Shown: positions 11,870 to 23,035, counted from the first letter of the stretch. The stretch: 64,000 bases of DNA from Pyropia yezoensis (GCA_009829735.1 CM020619.1:27306063-27370062), one strand, 5' to 3'. A program made the numbers and translations. The notes: a model not told the origin generated them from the letters alone.

Positions 11870-13655
11870 ATGTCTACCCAAGAGACGGGGAACGTTCAAG
11901 ATGACGGATCGGCGACGACGCCGACTCCGGAGGTGACTACGGGAGCCGGGATCGGGAACCCGATCGACAACGTTGAGACGCCAATGCTTTCCGGTGCCGG
12001 ATCGACGTCTGGCAAGGCTCGGACGGCAGGAGGCGGGGGCCCGCCTCAACTGTCGTCGACCGACCCCACTCCGCCGCCTCCTTCACCAGGGGATTCCCTG
12101 ATGGCATCATTGGCCCGCATCGAGGCCCGGTTTTCCGGACTCGACGCTCGCCAAGAGCGGACGGAGGACGCAATGGCCGTGTTGATGTCAACACGCCACA
12201 CGACGGGACCCCGACGTGTTCCTCCCACACCGGTACGGTTCGAACCGGCCGGACTGCTTTCGGAGTCCACCAGGGTCAACCCCGGTGTGGCTACTCCTGG
12301 ACAACCCCCAGACACAATGGAGTATGGATCCGACTCGTCGGCAGAGTTGGAACGGAGCCACACGGAGCGATACGCTCGGAGCACCCGAAGCGGACTCCGC
12401 GGACACGACCCGGCGGATACTTACGCCGGTGGAGAGTCGGTTATTGGCGGAGGGGGTACCCTCTCACAGTATCCCCACGACGAAGGAGGCCAGGCAACTC
12501 GGGTTCCCGAGGTGCCGACGCCTGAAGTACCATCTTCAGTGGTGGAAGCTATGACCGCGCAGGTCACTGCGAGCCTACTGAAGCTGATGGAGTCCGATGA
12601 GTTTGCTCATCAACTGGCTAAGCGACTGGATATCCAGGACGCTGACACGGAGATCGTCAACGAAGTCTTCTGGTCGGTACTGACTCCCGAACGTTATCGT
12701 TTGGAGGACCGATCTCCCACCGTATCGGAATCGATGCGTAATACGTCGCACCGAGCGATTCGCTCTATGCAGACCCTTATGAAGGGAGTCCCTATGTTCG
12801 AAGGGCCGAACGGACGCCCGTTGGCAGTCATCGGCTTCTTGACTAGCTTCAAGGCAGCCGCGGACAAGGCCCTCGTTAACGAGGGGCTGGCCGTGGAGAT
12901 CCTCCCGTTCTTTGTTGATGAACGGGTGCGAGGCATCCTTCGCCAGGCATCCCCGATGCCGGAAATGAGGGTCGCGGCCACCCCCATGGATTACCGTGGG
13001 ATCCTCAAGGAGCTGCTGAGCAGTTACCTCAGTGAGGACAAGTGCGAGGACCACTACCGGGCCCTTCGCACTGCCACCGCCCAGAGCTGGGAGGATGAGG
13101 AGATGTTCGGACGACGGATTCAAGAGCTCGACTACGAGCTGGGGAAGCTCCTCGGAGAAGGGGAACTACGGGCCATCCTGTTCGCAGGATTACCCAACTA
13201 CGTGCGGATATCCGCACGGGGCGCCAACACGGCACGGACGAACTTCAGTCGACTGATGCATATGTGCAAGTCCCTAGGGGACGCCTACCGGGTTCTACAC
13301 CCGGAGTGTGCTCTGGCCTCAAAGCCCAAGGGTGAGGGGAGCAAGCTCAATCTTACCCCGGTACCGAGGCAAGAGAAGGTGGAACGTAAGGCCGCACCAG
13401 TACTGGTGGCGACCGAACATACCCCTGCGGGCGAGGATGAACCTCTAGTTGACCAGCAGGGCCACCTGCTGCTACCGGCTACGCCGGTCATTGATGAGCA
13501 CGGTACGGTAGCGTACATCGCCCCGGCTGGGACCCAGTTCCAGGTCAACGAGGGAGCGGGACAGCGCGTCCCGTATGCGCGGACAACGGGGTATACCCCG
13601 GTTACGGGTAACCCCCACCAGCCCCTGCCTACATGGGCAGTACGTACGGAGGCAC
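11870..13655 (+). pseudogene. Element D gag, 5' part (capsid), split by nested insertion
   Basis: ATG at 11870 (ACTATGT) opens a frame of about 595 codons up to the insertion point of element B. The N-terminal 230 residues are Thr/Ser/Pro/Gly-rich; the later part (GFLTSFKAAADKALVNEGLA, ILFAGLPNYVRISARG) is typical of a retrotransposon capsid. The frame continues at 23041 after removal of B and one copy of GGCAC, in the same reading phase, into the zinc knuckle. The interruption abolishes full-length Gag from this copy. Confidence 0.85.
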
Positions 13656-14125
13656 TGTGGCAGTATTGACCCCAAGGTAGGGGGGCAACACGTGCCATGC
13701 AAGGGGCGGCAGTCCACTAGCCTGATCCGTTCCTCCCGCTTGCATTTGGGTCCATATTCCCTAAGTTTGGGATAGTTAGCTTAGTAGTAAATCCAACTTG
13801 GATTTGAGGGTTTTCTGCATTTATCGTCTTGAATTTTCGTGTGGCCCGGTGGGCAGGTGCTGGGGTGGGAGATTGTGAGTGGCGAGATTCTGAGTGGACC
13901 CTGGGGGGATAAGGGGAGGGACAGCGGGGCTTGGCCCTGCGTCCCCGTCCCGACCAAGAAACTGTTGGACCACACACCATCCTCTTGTTTGTCCGTGGGG
14001 GGTTTGCCCCACAACAGGGACAGAGTGTGTGCGACTTGCACTTCTTCCGGTTCCCCCGACATGGGAGGCAGCCCTAGCACACCGCCCCAACTTGGGTGCC
14101 GTGTGTGCTTGTGGTTTTTGCCACA
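13656..14125 (+). repeat. Element B 5' LTR
   Basis: 470 bp with perfect 7-bp terminal inverted repeats TGTGGCA...TGCCACA. Nearly identical to the 3' LTR at 22566-23035. Also matches the 5' LTR of element C (38271-38740), with more substitutions. Confidence 0.95.
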
Positions 14126-14127
14126 TT

Positions 14128-14145
14128 TGGTGGAGCAGCAGGGGA
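14128..14145 (+). promoter_or_regulatory. Element B primer-binding site
   Basis: TGGTGGAGCAGCAGGGGA lies two bases after the 5' LTR end, the normal position for minus-strand priming. Identical in elements C and D. Confidence 0.85.
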
Positions 14146-14244
14146 CAGAGTTAAACTTTACCTCCGGGTGCACCCGGGCGTAGGGGGCCCTCTGTCTCAG
14201 AGGAACGGTGGACTTGGACCGTGTCATACGGATCGTCATGCAAC

Positions 14245-16192
14245 ATGGCTAGTTCGGACCCCCCGTCGTCCGGGGAGTACACGGGTGACGCACGTACTTC
14301 AGTGCCTTTGAATACTGGTGAGACACAGGTGGGTTTACCTGGGGTCGCAGAGGGACTGGAGGTCCCTCAAGCCAGCAGGACTGGAAGTACGGGCGGGCAA
14401 CAGGCCACCCCGACTCAGTCGGGAGTTCACTCGGGTGACACTTCTGATGTGGGTGGGCCGAAGTCTGGCCACCGTGTGGTATACTCAACGGGAACGTCCC
14501 AAGGGGCGAGGACTGTCCCCGCGGGTTCCACTCGGGTTGGAGCCAACTTTGGCTTGGAGTCGTCGCCAACTAGGCTTTCGGAGGACGGTGGACCTCCGTC
14601 GGTCGGCGATGGGCTCGCGCCCATGCCCCCGGTTGAGACCCCTGAGGAACGTGGTTACCCCTCAGGTGGACTCCCGGAGGCGGACCGAGACTCAACTGGA
14701 GTCGACAATCCACTCCTCGCGGAAACTGTCCGTCGGAAGGCGACCAATGTGTTGCGGCAGACTTTGCCGGACCTGGTGGTCACGACGACGAATACTATTC
14801 TGAATCAGATTGTGGCGAGTTTGCCAGATGGCCTTAATGTCCAGACCGGATTGCGGCTTTCGAGCCCGCAGGCGCAGGGGGAATCCCCCCTTACGCCTAT
14901 CTCTGGTCGCCCCGAACTGGGGGCGACACCTGTGACTCCCAACGAGGGAGCCACACCATACTCGGTGAGGCGTACGCCCTCCACGGGGGAGTTTCCCCCG
15001 GAATCGCCGGCGGCTACACCAAGCGCGCCGCGCCTGACTACAGGCACTGAGAGTGAACTTACCCCAGTGCCACAGCGGCTGTTCCCTCAACGTGAGGTGC
15101 CGCCCAAGATCCAGGTAGCCAGCCCGGTCTACCAGAGGATCTTTGACTGTGAGACCTACGCCCTCCACAACAAGTCGGTGGCGTATGGTCCTGACCAGGC
15201 CCGAGCCATGGGCCGTGCCAAGAAGAATGCACTTCATCCTTTTGGGCACAAAGCGGAGTGGGATGGAACTTCCCCCTTCCGTGTCTTTGAGTTCCTACGT
15301 CGTTTCACAAAAGCCTGTGACGACAATGCCATAAGTGAAGGCATGGCTTTTTACATGCTACAGGAGCTTACGAAGGGCGACCTGCGGACAGAACTTATGT
15401 CCGTCATGCCCAGCTCCTCAAGTGGAGGCGCTGGGGAGGTGACGTCCTATTTTGGAGCTCGTCAACTGGTTGTTGAGAGCCATGGTTGATGAGGCAGCGT
15501 TGGCTTCTCAAGTCGAGGAGTTTACGCAAGCCCATCAGGAAGAGACGGAGGACGAGTTGACCTTTGCGGAGCGAGTTCGTAAGCTCCACAATTTTTCTGA
15601 GTTCCTTCATCAACAAGCTGTGGTGAAGAGTCGGTTTGTGGAGGGACTCCATTGGTCAGTCCGGATGGAGACCCGGGAGCATAACACTGCCCGGGCGACC
15701 CTGGCCGAGCTGGCTAGGTTCGCCTACCGCAGAGGTGAGGCCTACCGCAAGTTGCGGGAGGAACAACGCCAGGAGCGTCAGGCCGAGTTGGCCAAGGAAC
15801 GGGAGGAGGCGCGCCAGGCCAGAGAGTTGAGAGAGGCACGCCGAATCCGCAAGGAAAGGGTGGTAGCTGCCGTGGGAACTTCCCAGGGTACCTTTTCGTC
15901 TTCCCCAGTTGGGAAGACCCCTCCCGGAACGGACCATCGGTGTTGGAACTGCAGCTCCGATGGTCACTGGGCATATGATTGCCCCAAGTTGAGTAAACGC
16001 ATCCAACAACTTGTTAGGCATGCGAGTAAGAAGTCGGCTACGAACGAAGTACGTTCACGCCGCGAGGGTGGGTCTCGACCGGTGGTGGCGGTCGCCCTAC
16101 CCTCGGCGGAGGAGGCGGACACGTCGTCCTCGGACTCGTCGTCTTCCCCTTTGCCTTCAGATTCGGACGCCAAGTCGGCGGGAATCAAATGA
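14245..16192 (+). pseudogene. Element B gag, two overlapping frames (+1 shift), CCHC knuckle
   Basis: ATG at 14245 (AACATGG) opens a Ser/Gly/Thr-rich N-terminal region and the start of the capsid, ending TGA at 15487-15489. The capsid continues in the +1 frame (open from 15443) to TGA at 16190-16192. Comparison with gag A (FNWLLSNYADAD versus VNWLLRAMVDEA) places the switch near 15449-15454, in TATTTTGG. The second frame has a charged coiled-coil-like stretch rich in Glu/Arg (EEARQARELREAR) and a zinc knuckle CWNCSSDGHWAYDC at 15941-15982, then a Ser/Asp tail. Element C has the same arrangement, so the shift predates both insertions. It may be programmed frameshifting or an inherited lesion. 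Confidence 0.8.
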
Positions 16193-16260
16193 CCGTTGGA
16201 GCTGGCCGTCCGAAGATCATGACGGCAGCCTCGGCCAAGTGGGCCAAGAGGACGAACTAA

Positions 16261-19200
16261 CCGTGCCGGATACTGCGGCGACCTAAGGGAGTCCGCCCAC
16301 CCCGGGTAGGACTCCCCAAGAACGTAAACCCACGTCGGGTCATCGCGGTGCTGACGGGTGAGAACTTCCAGGTGGCTGGACGGGTGCAACTCGCCCCCGG
16401 CCGTGCCACCAGTGCCCGTATCGTACTTGATACTGGGTCAGGAGCCTCCTTGATACGCAAGTCGCTATTACCAAAGGAGATGAAGCTCCAACGCTGGAGG
16501 TCTAAAGCTGACCATCTGATCGATATCAATGGTGGGGTACTTCCCATCGTTGGTGCCGTGACCCTACCAACTAGGTTGGGGACCCATGAGGTCGACGTGA
16601 CCTATGGAGTAGTTGAGAATATATCGGTACCCCGGCTTCTGGGTACCCCTTATGTTGTAACACAAGTGCCTTTGATTTGTGGCCCTGAGTACTGGGTCAA
16701 GTTGATGAATGGGGAAACCATCCCCATCCTTGGTAAGGGAAAGTCTGTGGCTCCTGTGACAGTCTCACAGTCGAAGCCTGTTTGTTCGGTGAGGGAAGGT
16801 TTTACTGCTACCTTGCGTTTAGCCCGCAAAGTCACGTTGCCCCCCAACTCGGTGGCGCACGTTGATGTTGTAACCGATTTTACGGGGAACGGGTTGGTGC
16901 ACCCTCACCCCCGTCTTGCTCGCAAGCACCAAGTGCATGTTGCCCTTGGCACGATGGACTCCAAAGCCGGAGTCCCGTGGAGGATCCAGGTGATGAACCT
17001 GAGCCCGACGCCCAAGTACTTCAAGTCGGGAGCCAAGTTCGGCTATATCGACCAACACGAGGGACCGGTAGTAGCGGTCACCCTCAACGCGGGCGCAAGT
17101 AGCGACCCGAAGTCCGGAAAGGAGAAGCATCAAGCCGAGTCGGCCACCTCTCCTCGACCCAATGTGAACATGGAGGGTGTCCCCCCCAGGTTGAGGGTTC
17201 AAGTTGAACGCCTCTTGGACCAATATCACAAGTTGTGGGATGGTCGATTGGGACTCATGAGAGCTACCCAACACCGGATCGAGTTGAAACCCGGTGCACC
17301 CCCTATACGCCAACAACCGTATAGGGGAGGACCTCGTTCAAGGGCCCTCGTTAAGGAGCAAGTTGCTCGCATGGAGGCCCTCGATGTGATCGAGGCCAGC
17401 AACGCCGAGTGGGCGAGTCCGGTGGTTATCGTCCCCAAAGTTGATGGGACCTCCCGGTTCTGTATCGACTACCGTAAGCTCAACGAGAGCTCGGTGAAGG
17501 ACAGTTATCCCCTACCTAGGATGGATGACTGTCTGGACTCTCTGGGGGAGGCAAACGTGTTTTCTACCCTGGACTGTAACGCGGGGTACTGGCATATCCC
17601 CATTGCCCCGGAGGACTGGCATGAAACTACCTTTACCTGTCACTGTGGTACCTACCAGTGCCAGCGTCTACCGTTTGGTCTGTGTAACGCGCCGGCAACT
17701 TTCCAGCGCGCTATGGACAAGATTCTGGCCGGAGTACGGTGGCAGATCTGTCTCGTGTACCTAGACGATGTCGTTGTGTTCTCCCGAAGTCCGGAGGAAC
17801 ACATTGGCCATCTTGGCCAGGTGTTCAAGTTACTTGCTGACGCCGGTGTGTCACTGAAGGCAAGTAAGTGCCACCTCTTCACTCAAGAGGTGGAATACTT
17901 GGGACATGTTGTCCATCCGGGAAGTCTCAGTGTCAATGAGAAGAACTTGAGGGCCATTCGTAAGGCTCAGTACCCCCGGACCCAGACCCAGATGAGGAGC
18001 TTCCTCGGGATGTGTAACGTGTACCGATGTTTCACCAAGGGCTTCGCCAAGGTGGCGAAGCCGTTGAATGAGCTAGTGAGCTCAACGCTACCGAGGAACC
18101 TGCCTCCCCCAAGTCGGGTGGAGCAGGAATCCTTTGAGACTCTTCGGGACCTTCTGCTGAAGCCCCCTATCCTGGCTATTCCCAGGTTGGGAGGCCACTA
18201 CATCCTGGATGTGGACGCTAGCTACGACCAACTTGGTTGTGTGTTGCTTCAGCAGCAGCCGGACAAGGAGTACTTGCCGGTGGGATACTTCAGCAAGGGG
18301 CTGAACTCGGCCGAGAAGAACTACGGAGTCACCGAGTTGGAAGGACTCGCAGTGGTGTGGGCGGTGACGTCACTTCGTCACTACCTGGAGGGTGAGAAGT
18401 TCCTCATCCGCTGTAACCACCGCGCGTTGCAGTTCATCTTTAAGACGGACTGTACGAACACTCGTCTCAACCGGTGGAGGGTGCGACTGGCACCCTTCAA
18501 CTTTGACATTGAATACCGACCTGGCAGGCAACATGCCCTTGCCGACGGCCTCTCTCGGGTACCTACCGAGGGGCTGGACACTAACCCAGTCGATGAGGAC
18601 ATCCCCATCGTGGGGGTAGTCACGCGCTCGGGTCAGGCGTTGGATCCCGACGCGCCAGGGAACAAGAAGTACTTGCCCCTGTCCCTGGACGAGGTGGTGA
18701 AGGCCCAGGCCGAGGATCCCTTCTGCAAGTCGCAGAGGGATACACTGGATACAGTGGCGGAGACGCGGTTCTTTCTGGGAGACGATGGCCTCCTCATGAG
18801 GAGGGGGGTATTCCAGGGGACCGAACAACTTGTCGTCCCCGCATCCCTCAAGGACAGTATCCTTGAGAGGGAGCACAACGCTCCCACGGGTGGACACCTG
18901 GGGTCTAGTAAACTGTACCAGACCCTGAGGACTAGGTACTACTGGCCGTCCATGGTGGTGGACATCTACAGTTGGGTGGCTGCCTGCACAAGTTGTGCAC
19001 AGAACCGTCTGATGGAACGGCGGCCTACTACGGCTATGCTATTGTTCCCGGCCAAGGAGCCCTTTGCCGCGTTGGCGATGGACATCCTTGGGCCACTGCC
19101 AGTGACCGAGGAGGGCAACCAGTACCTCCTGGTCATCTGTGACCGCTTCACGAAGCTTACGCGAGCGATCCGACTGGCAGAGATCACGGCCATGTCGGTC

Positions 19201-20172
19201 GTGTCAGTCTTCCTAGATCACTGGGTTGCCGCGTATGGCATTCCGGATAGTACACTATCGGACAATGGACCGCAATTTGCGTCCGTACTGTTTCAGGGGG
19301 TGCTGGATATGTTGGGGTTTACGGCAAACTATGCCACCCCCTACCACCCACAAACTAATGGGCAGGTGGAGCGCTTCAACAAAACTATTGTTCGGCAGCT
19401 GCGCCACTATGTGAGTTAGCACGTAAAAACGTGGGACCAATTCATTTCTATTCTTACCACTGCCTACAATTCGCAGGTTCACTCATCTACCGGGGAAGTA
19501 CCTCTCGCTTTTGTGACCCCCCGTCGCGTGCGGTCTATCGCCGTGCGGCGGCCGCCCCCAACTAGAGAGCATGGTGGCAGTACGCCTACTCCTACTGAGA
19601 GTAAGGCGGAGTTCGCCGCTAGGCTTGAAAACCTCATCCCTAAAGTCAGGGCTGAGATGGACAAAGCACAAAAGCGCTACAAGCGTACCTTTGACAAAAA
19701 GGTGCGCAATGCTAAACATGTCCCCGAGCAGGGTGACTGGGTGCTGGTACACTCGCACACCCCAACTGGGGGTAAGCTGGTATTCCAGACGAAGGGACCG
19801 TACCAGGTCCTTCGTACTGATGGGCGGCGCTTCACCATCGAAAGTGACGATGGGGTCCGCACAGTGAACGGACAGGACGTGGTCAAAGTTGCACCACCGC
19901 CTGCAGGCGACCCAGCTTGGGCGCGTGCGTTGGAAGCGTGGCGCCTCCTCTCACTGCCTGCGGCCAAACAGGGCCCGCAGGAGTACGTGTTCGATAAGTT
20001 CATCGACCACGGATGGGATGAAGACACTGACCGCCTCATGTTGAGGGTGCGTTGGTTTGGCTACAAAGCCAAGGATGATACGTGGGAGTATGTGGAGGAC
20101 CTTCCCGCTGAGAAGGTCCGGGCGTACTGTGCCCGGAATGAGATAGACCCTAACAGCCCTCCCTCAACGTGA
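16261..20172 (+). pseudogene. Element B pol polyprotein with one nonsense codon
   Basis: The frame opens after a TAA at 16258-16260 and the first recognisable residues are VLTGENFQVAGRV at 16348. Protease VLDTGSGASLI; RT FCIDYRKLNE, LDCNAGYWHIPI, PFGLCNAPATFQRA and YLDDVVVFS (YLDD at 17758-17769); RNase H YILDVDASYDQLG and TELEGLAVVWA; integrase HHCC ending CTSCAQNR, MDILGPLPVTEEG, LSDNGPQFAS, PQTNGQVERFN; C-terminal chromodomain-like WFGYKAKDDTWEYVEDLP. TAG at 19417-19419 interrupts the integrase C-terminal region where copy C has GAG. An ATG at 16189 overlaps the gag stop (ATGA) but runs into the TAA after 23 codons; copy C shares this. The start of pol is therefore uncertain. Confidence 0.88.
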
Positions 20173-20283
20173 GGGAAGGCCGAGCAACAGTGCCAAGAGA
20201 GTGCTTCAAGTCGAAGTGGTACGCAGAGTGGCTTTTAACTACAGCCCTAACCCTCACACTCTCACAACAAAGGCAGCTACCAA

Positions 20284-22227
20284 CTAGGCACGCATGCTAG
20301 ACTCTCCCACTCCACGGCCCTCGCCCTCACGTGGAGGCGAGCGGCGAGACCCACGCCGATAACGGTCTCCACTTGTTGGAGGGGGCGGCGGCTCCAAGTC
20401 GGAACCGTCGCGCCCCTCACGGTCGCGCAAGTGGCGACGACCGCGGCTGCTCTTCTGCTTAGTCTTGCGCGAAAATTGGCGACACAGACGCCGGACCGAC
20501 TCCGACTCTGACGGAGTCGAGGACTCCGAGACGGAGTAAGACAACTCGTCTTCCGATACGGAAGGAGAGCGCCGCGAGTGTCGGCGACGACGGCGAGGAG
20601 GCGAGTATGCCCGGCTCGCGCGACGTTTGCCACGCCCAAGTGGGGCTGGCTGGGGCAAAATAGCCCCAATGCGAGCCAACTCGGCTGTCATAAACTCGGC
20701 CACCGACTCGCAACTCGCGGTCGCCACTGCAGTACGAACGCGCTCCTCAAGTTGAGGAGTCTCGGAACTCTGTAGGGTTGCGGTCGACGCGGCCAACCAG
20801 GAAATGTTGCGCACCAACGTGGTGATCATCATCTCTGAGGTTAGAGGCGTGGGCGGCAACACCAACTTGGGGTATACCGTCAGGAGGGTGGCCCCCAAGT
20901 TGGGGGACACCGGGGTGGAAGACTCCACGGCCACGCTAATCGAGATGTCCCCGTGCGGCTGGTAGGGGAAAGGAGGAAGTGGAGGGGCACGCCGAGGTGG
21001 CGGTGCCCGGGTGTAACTGGGACCCCTACTCGGGGCCCCCGCAGTGGGTTGAGTCATATGGTCATCATGAGAAGGCACGGCCATAACTATGGGCTTGTCC
21101 GGGGGTGGCGCAGTGTGGCGATCCACCCCCGGGGCATACGGGTAGTCCCCGATGCCCAACCCCTCTCGTAGGACCACACGGCCGTCGTGAAGTTCACGAG
21201 CGACCCACACGAACTGGCGAAGTGCGCCATCGTCCTTGGGCCCACGAGTGGGGCGGCGCAACTTGTGCTCAGTGCTCTCCCACTCGATAAACTTATGGAG
21301 CTGGAGCATCTCCTCAAGTAGAGTGAGTTGTCCTGATGAGCACCCCTCAGCAACTAGCTGAGGGGTGAGCTGTTCCAAACCTTGGATGAGCCGGAGGGGG
21401 AGATGCCAGAGCATCTCCCGCCGCTGGACACAGGACACCCAGGTCGACATGACCTCGAGGAGCCACTGGGTGGCCAACATGGCCCACACCAGGTGATCAG
21501 GGGCAGCCGTCAACATGACGGAGCCGAAGTAGTCAAGCAACCGTGCCAACAACGCCGGGAACCCGTAGGGGACCTCAACTTGAGGCCACCACTCGGGCTT
21601 CTTCGGATAGTACTGCTCCTTACTGGCAGCAGACTGTTGCGGAAACTCAAGTTGAGCCGAGGTCACCAAGTAGGGACCTCGCCGGAAGTCTTTCTCCATC
21701 CGCACATCAAAGTGATGAGTGTGCGGATCGGCCTCGTGGAGGTACGGTGGGCGAGTTGCCACAGCGTCCCACGTGAAGGTCGGCAAGTCGCCGGGACCCG
21801 GGATAGTTCCCCCGCGGTCCACCATGGCCTTGGGACGCTGAACGTCCTCGACCTCCTCATCGTCCAGGAAGGCAAACTGGTCCGTCCTGAAGCCGGCAGG
21901 GAACCCGACCCTACGGGGATACTTCTCCCGTAGGCGGTCCCATACCCGGCCCATCGCTGCGCCAAGTCGGCCACAGCGAAGAACAGTCAGCCCCTCCTCA
22001 TAGAGAGGCCAAGCGGGGTTAAACCACCGCCCCAAGGCCTCACGCGGGACAACTTGTCCCGCCTCCGGGGGAGACCCCGCCGTCAACCCAAAGCCGGGTG
22101 ACGCGGGAGTCCCGTCCCCCGGAGCGATCGCGGAGCCCCCGCCGGAAGTCCCGGCGGGTGCTGCCCCGTAGGAGGTGTCCTCCATGCGCTCGTCAAGAGA
22201 GTCCGTCTCCACTCCCGGAGTCGCCAT
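20284..22227 (-). CDS. Element B antisense ORF (aORF-B), 647 aa, function unknown
   Basis: ATG at 22227 in an excellent context (GCCATGG) opens an uninterrupted frame to TAG at 20286-20284, convergent with pol, which ends 111 bases away. The upstream frame is open to 22398 but lacks another ATG. The N-terminal 60 residues are Gly/Pro/Ser-rich; then comes a folded-looking part rich in Trp and aromatic residues (GRWFNPAWPLYEEG, EWWPQVEVPYGF, LDYFGSVM near 21518-21532, MLWHLPLRLIQGLEQL, LEEMLQLHKFIEW). After a Pro-rich linker the C-terminus is Arg/Ser-rich (RRRRRHSRRSPSVSEDE), like an SR/nuclear-localising tail. The core matches the aORFs of A and D. No sense-strand ORF explains this interval. 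No known domain recognised. Antisense ORFs at this place are known in some plant Ty3/gypsy lineages. Confidence 0.7.
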   Translation of the reverse strand: MATPGVETDSLDERMEDTSYGAAPAGTSGGGSAIAPGDGTPASPGFGLTAGSPPEAGQVVPREALGRWFNPAWPLYEEGLTVLRCGRLGAAMGRVWDRLREKYPRRVGFPAGFRTDQFAFLDDEEVEDVQRPKAMVDRGGTIPGPGDLPTFTWDAVATRPPYLHEADPHTHHFDVRMEKDFRRGPYLVTSAQLEFPQQSAASKEQYYPKKPEWWPQVEVPYGFPALLARLLDYFGSVMLTAAPDHLVWAMLATQWLLEVMSTWVSCVQRREMLWHLPLRLIQGLEQLTPQLVAEGCSSGQLTLLEEMLQLHKFIEWESTEHKLRRPTRGPKDDGALRQFVWVARELHDGRVVLREGLGIGDYPYAPGVDRHTAPPPDKPIVMAVPSHDDHMTQPTAGAPSRGPSYTRAPPPRRAPPLPPFPYQPHGDISISVAVESSTPVSPNLGATLLTVYPKLVLPPTPLTSEMMITTLVRNISWLAASTATLQSSETPQLEERVRTAVATASCESVAEFMTAELARIGAILPQPAPLGRGKRRASRAYSPPRRRRRHSRRSPSVSEDELSYSVSESSTPSESESVRRLCRQFSRKTKQKSSRGRRHLRDREGRDGSDLEPPPPPTSGDRYRRGSRRSPPREGEGRGVGESSMRA

Positions 22228-22552
22228 GGCTCCCCCCAAGTTGGGGAGAGACGCTCTGGCTATCGCAGCACGAGACCCGCCTCGAGTTGAGGGGGACTCG
22301 GATCGTGGGTATACGGGTGGCCTCCCCAGCGTGGGGCGGCCCAGTGGAAGGTGAAGGGGAGGTGGTGGTGATGGTGAAGTGTGAACTGAGGAGAGCAAGC
22401 TGCCGAGTGGGCAAGCTTGAAGAGAGGGGCGGTCAACGTGACCGCCTCCACATCCGTGTTACGTACTCGATGGGGGACAGCAAGTCGCGCCCCCAACGCC
22501 GAGACGTGCGTTTACGCACCCCCTCACAGGGCCGACCGGGTCGGTCGGAACT

Positions 22553-22565
22553 GAGGAGAGGGGAG
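22553..22565 (+). promoter_or_regulatory. Element B polypurine tract
   Basis: GAGGAGAGGGGAG directly precedes the TGTGG of the 3' LTR, the usual site of plus-strand priming. The identical tract precedes the 3' LTR of element C (47168-47180). Confidence 0.8.
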
Positions 22566-23035
22566 TGTGGCAGTATTGACCCCCAGGTAGGGGGGCAACA
22601 CGTGCCATGCAAGGGGCGGCAGTCCACTAGCCTGATCCGTTCCTCCCGCTTGCATTTGGGTCCATATTCCCTAAGTTTGGGATAGTTAGCTTAGTAGTAA
22701 ATCCAACTTGGATTTGAGGGTTTTCTGCATTTATCGTCTTGAATTTTCGTGTGGCCCGGTGGGCAGGTGCTGGGGTGGGAGATTGTGAGTGGCGAGATTC
22801 TGAGTGGACCCTGGGGGGATAAGGGGAGGGACAGCGGGGCTTGGCCCTGCGTCCCCGTCCCGACCAAGAAACTGTTGGACCACACACCATCCTCTTGTTT
22901 GTCCGTGGGGGGTTTGCCCCACAACAGGGACAGAGTGTGTGCGACTTGCACTTCTTCCGGTTCCCCCGACATGGGAGGCAGCCCTAGCACACCGCCCCAA
23001 CTTGGGTGCCGTGTGTGCTTGTGGTTTTTGCCACA
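22566..23035 (+). repeat. Element B 3' LTR
   Basis: 470 bp copy of 13656-14125; the only difference seen by eye is an A/C change about 17 bases in. Followed by GGCAC, the second copy of the target site, and by the continuation of D gag. Confidence 0.95.

Larger units (their letters stand above)
13656..23035 (+). mobile_element. Element B: complete young Ty3/gypsy LTR retrotransposon nested in gag of D
   Basis: LTRs 13656-14125 and 22566-23035 are each 470 bp and differ by only about one base by eye. The flanks are a perfect 5-bp duplication GGCAC (13651-13655 and 23036-23040), and both sides rejoin in frame into D gag. Contents: primer-binding site, gag, pol, antisense ORF, polypurine tract. 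Element C at 38271 is a second copy of this family. Gag needs a +1 shift and pol has one nonsense codon, so the copy may not be autonomous despite its recent insertion. Confidence 0.95.
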
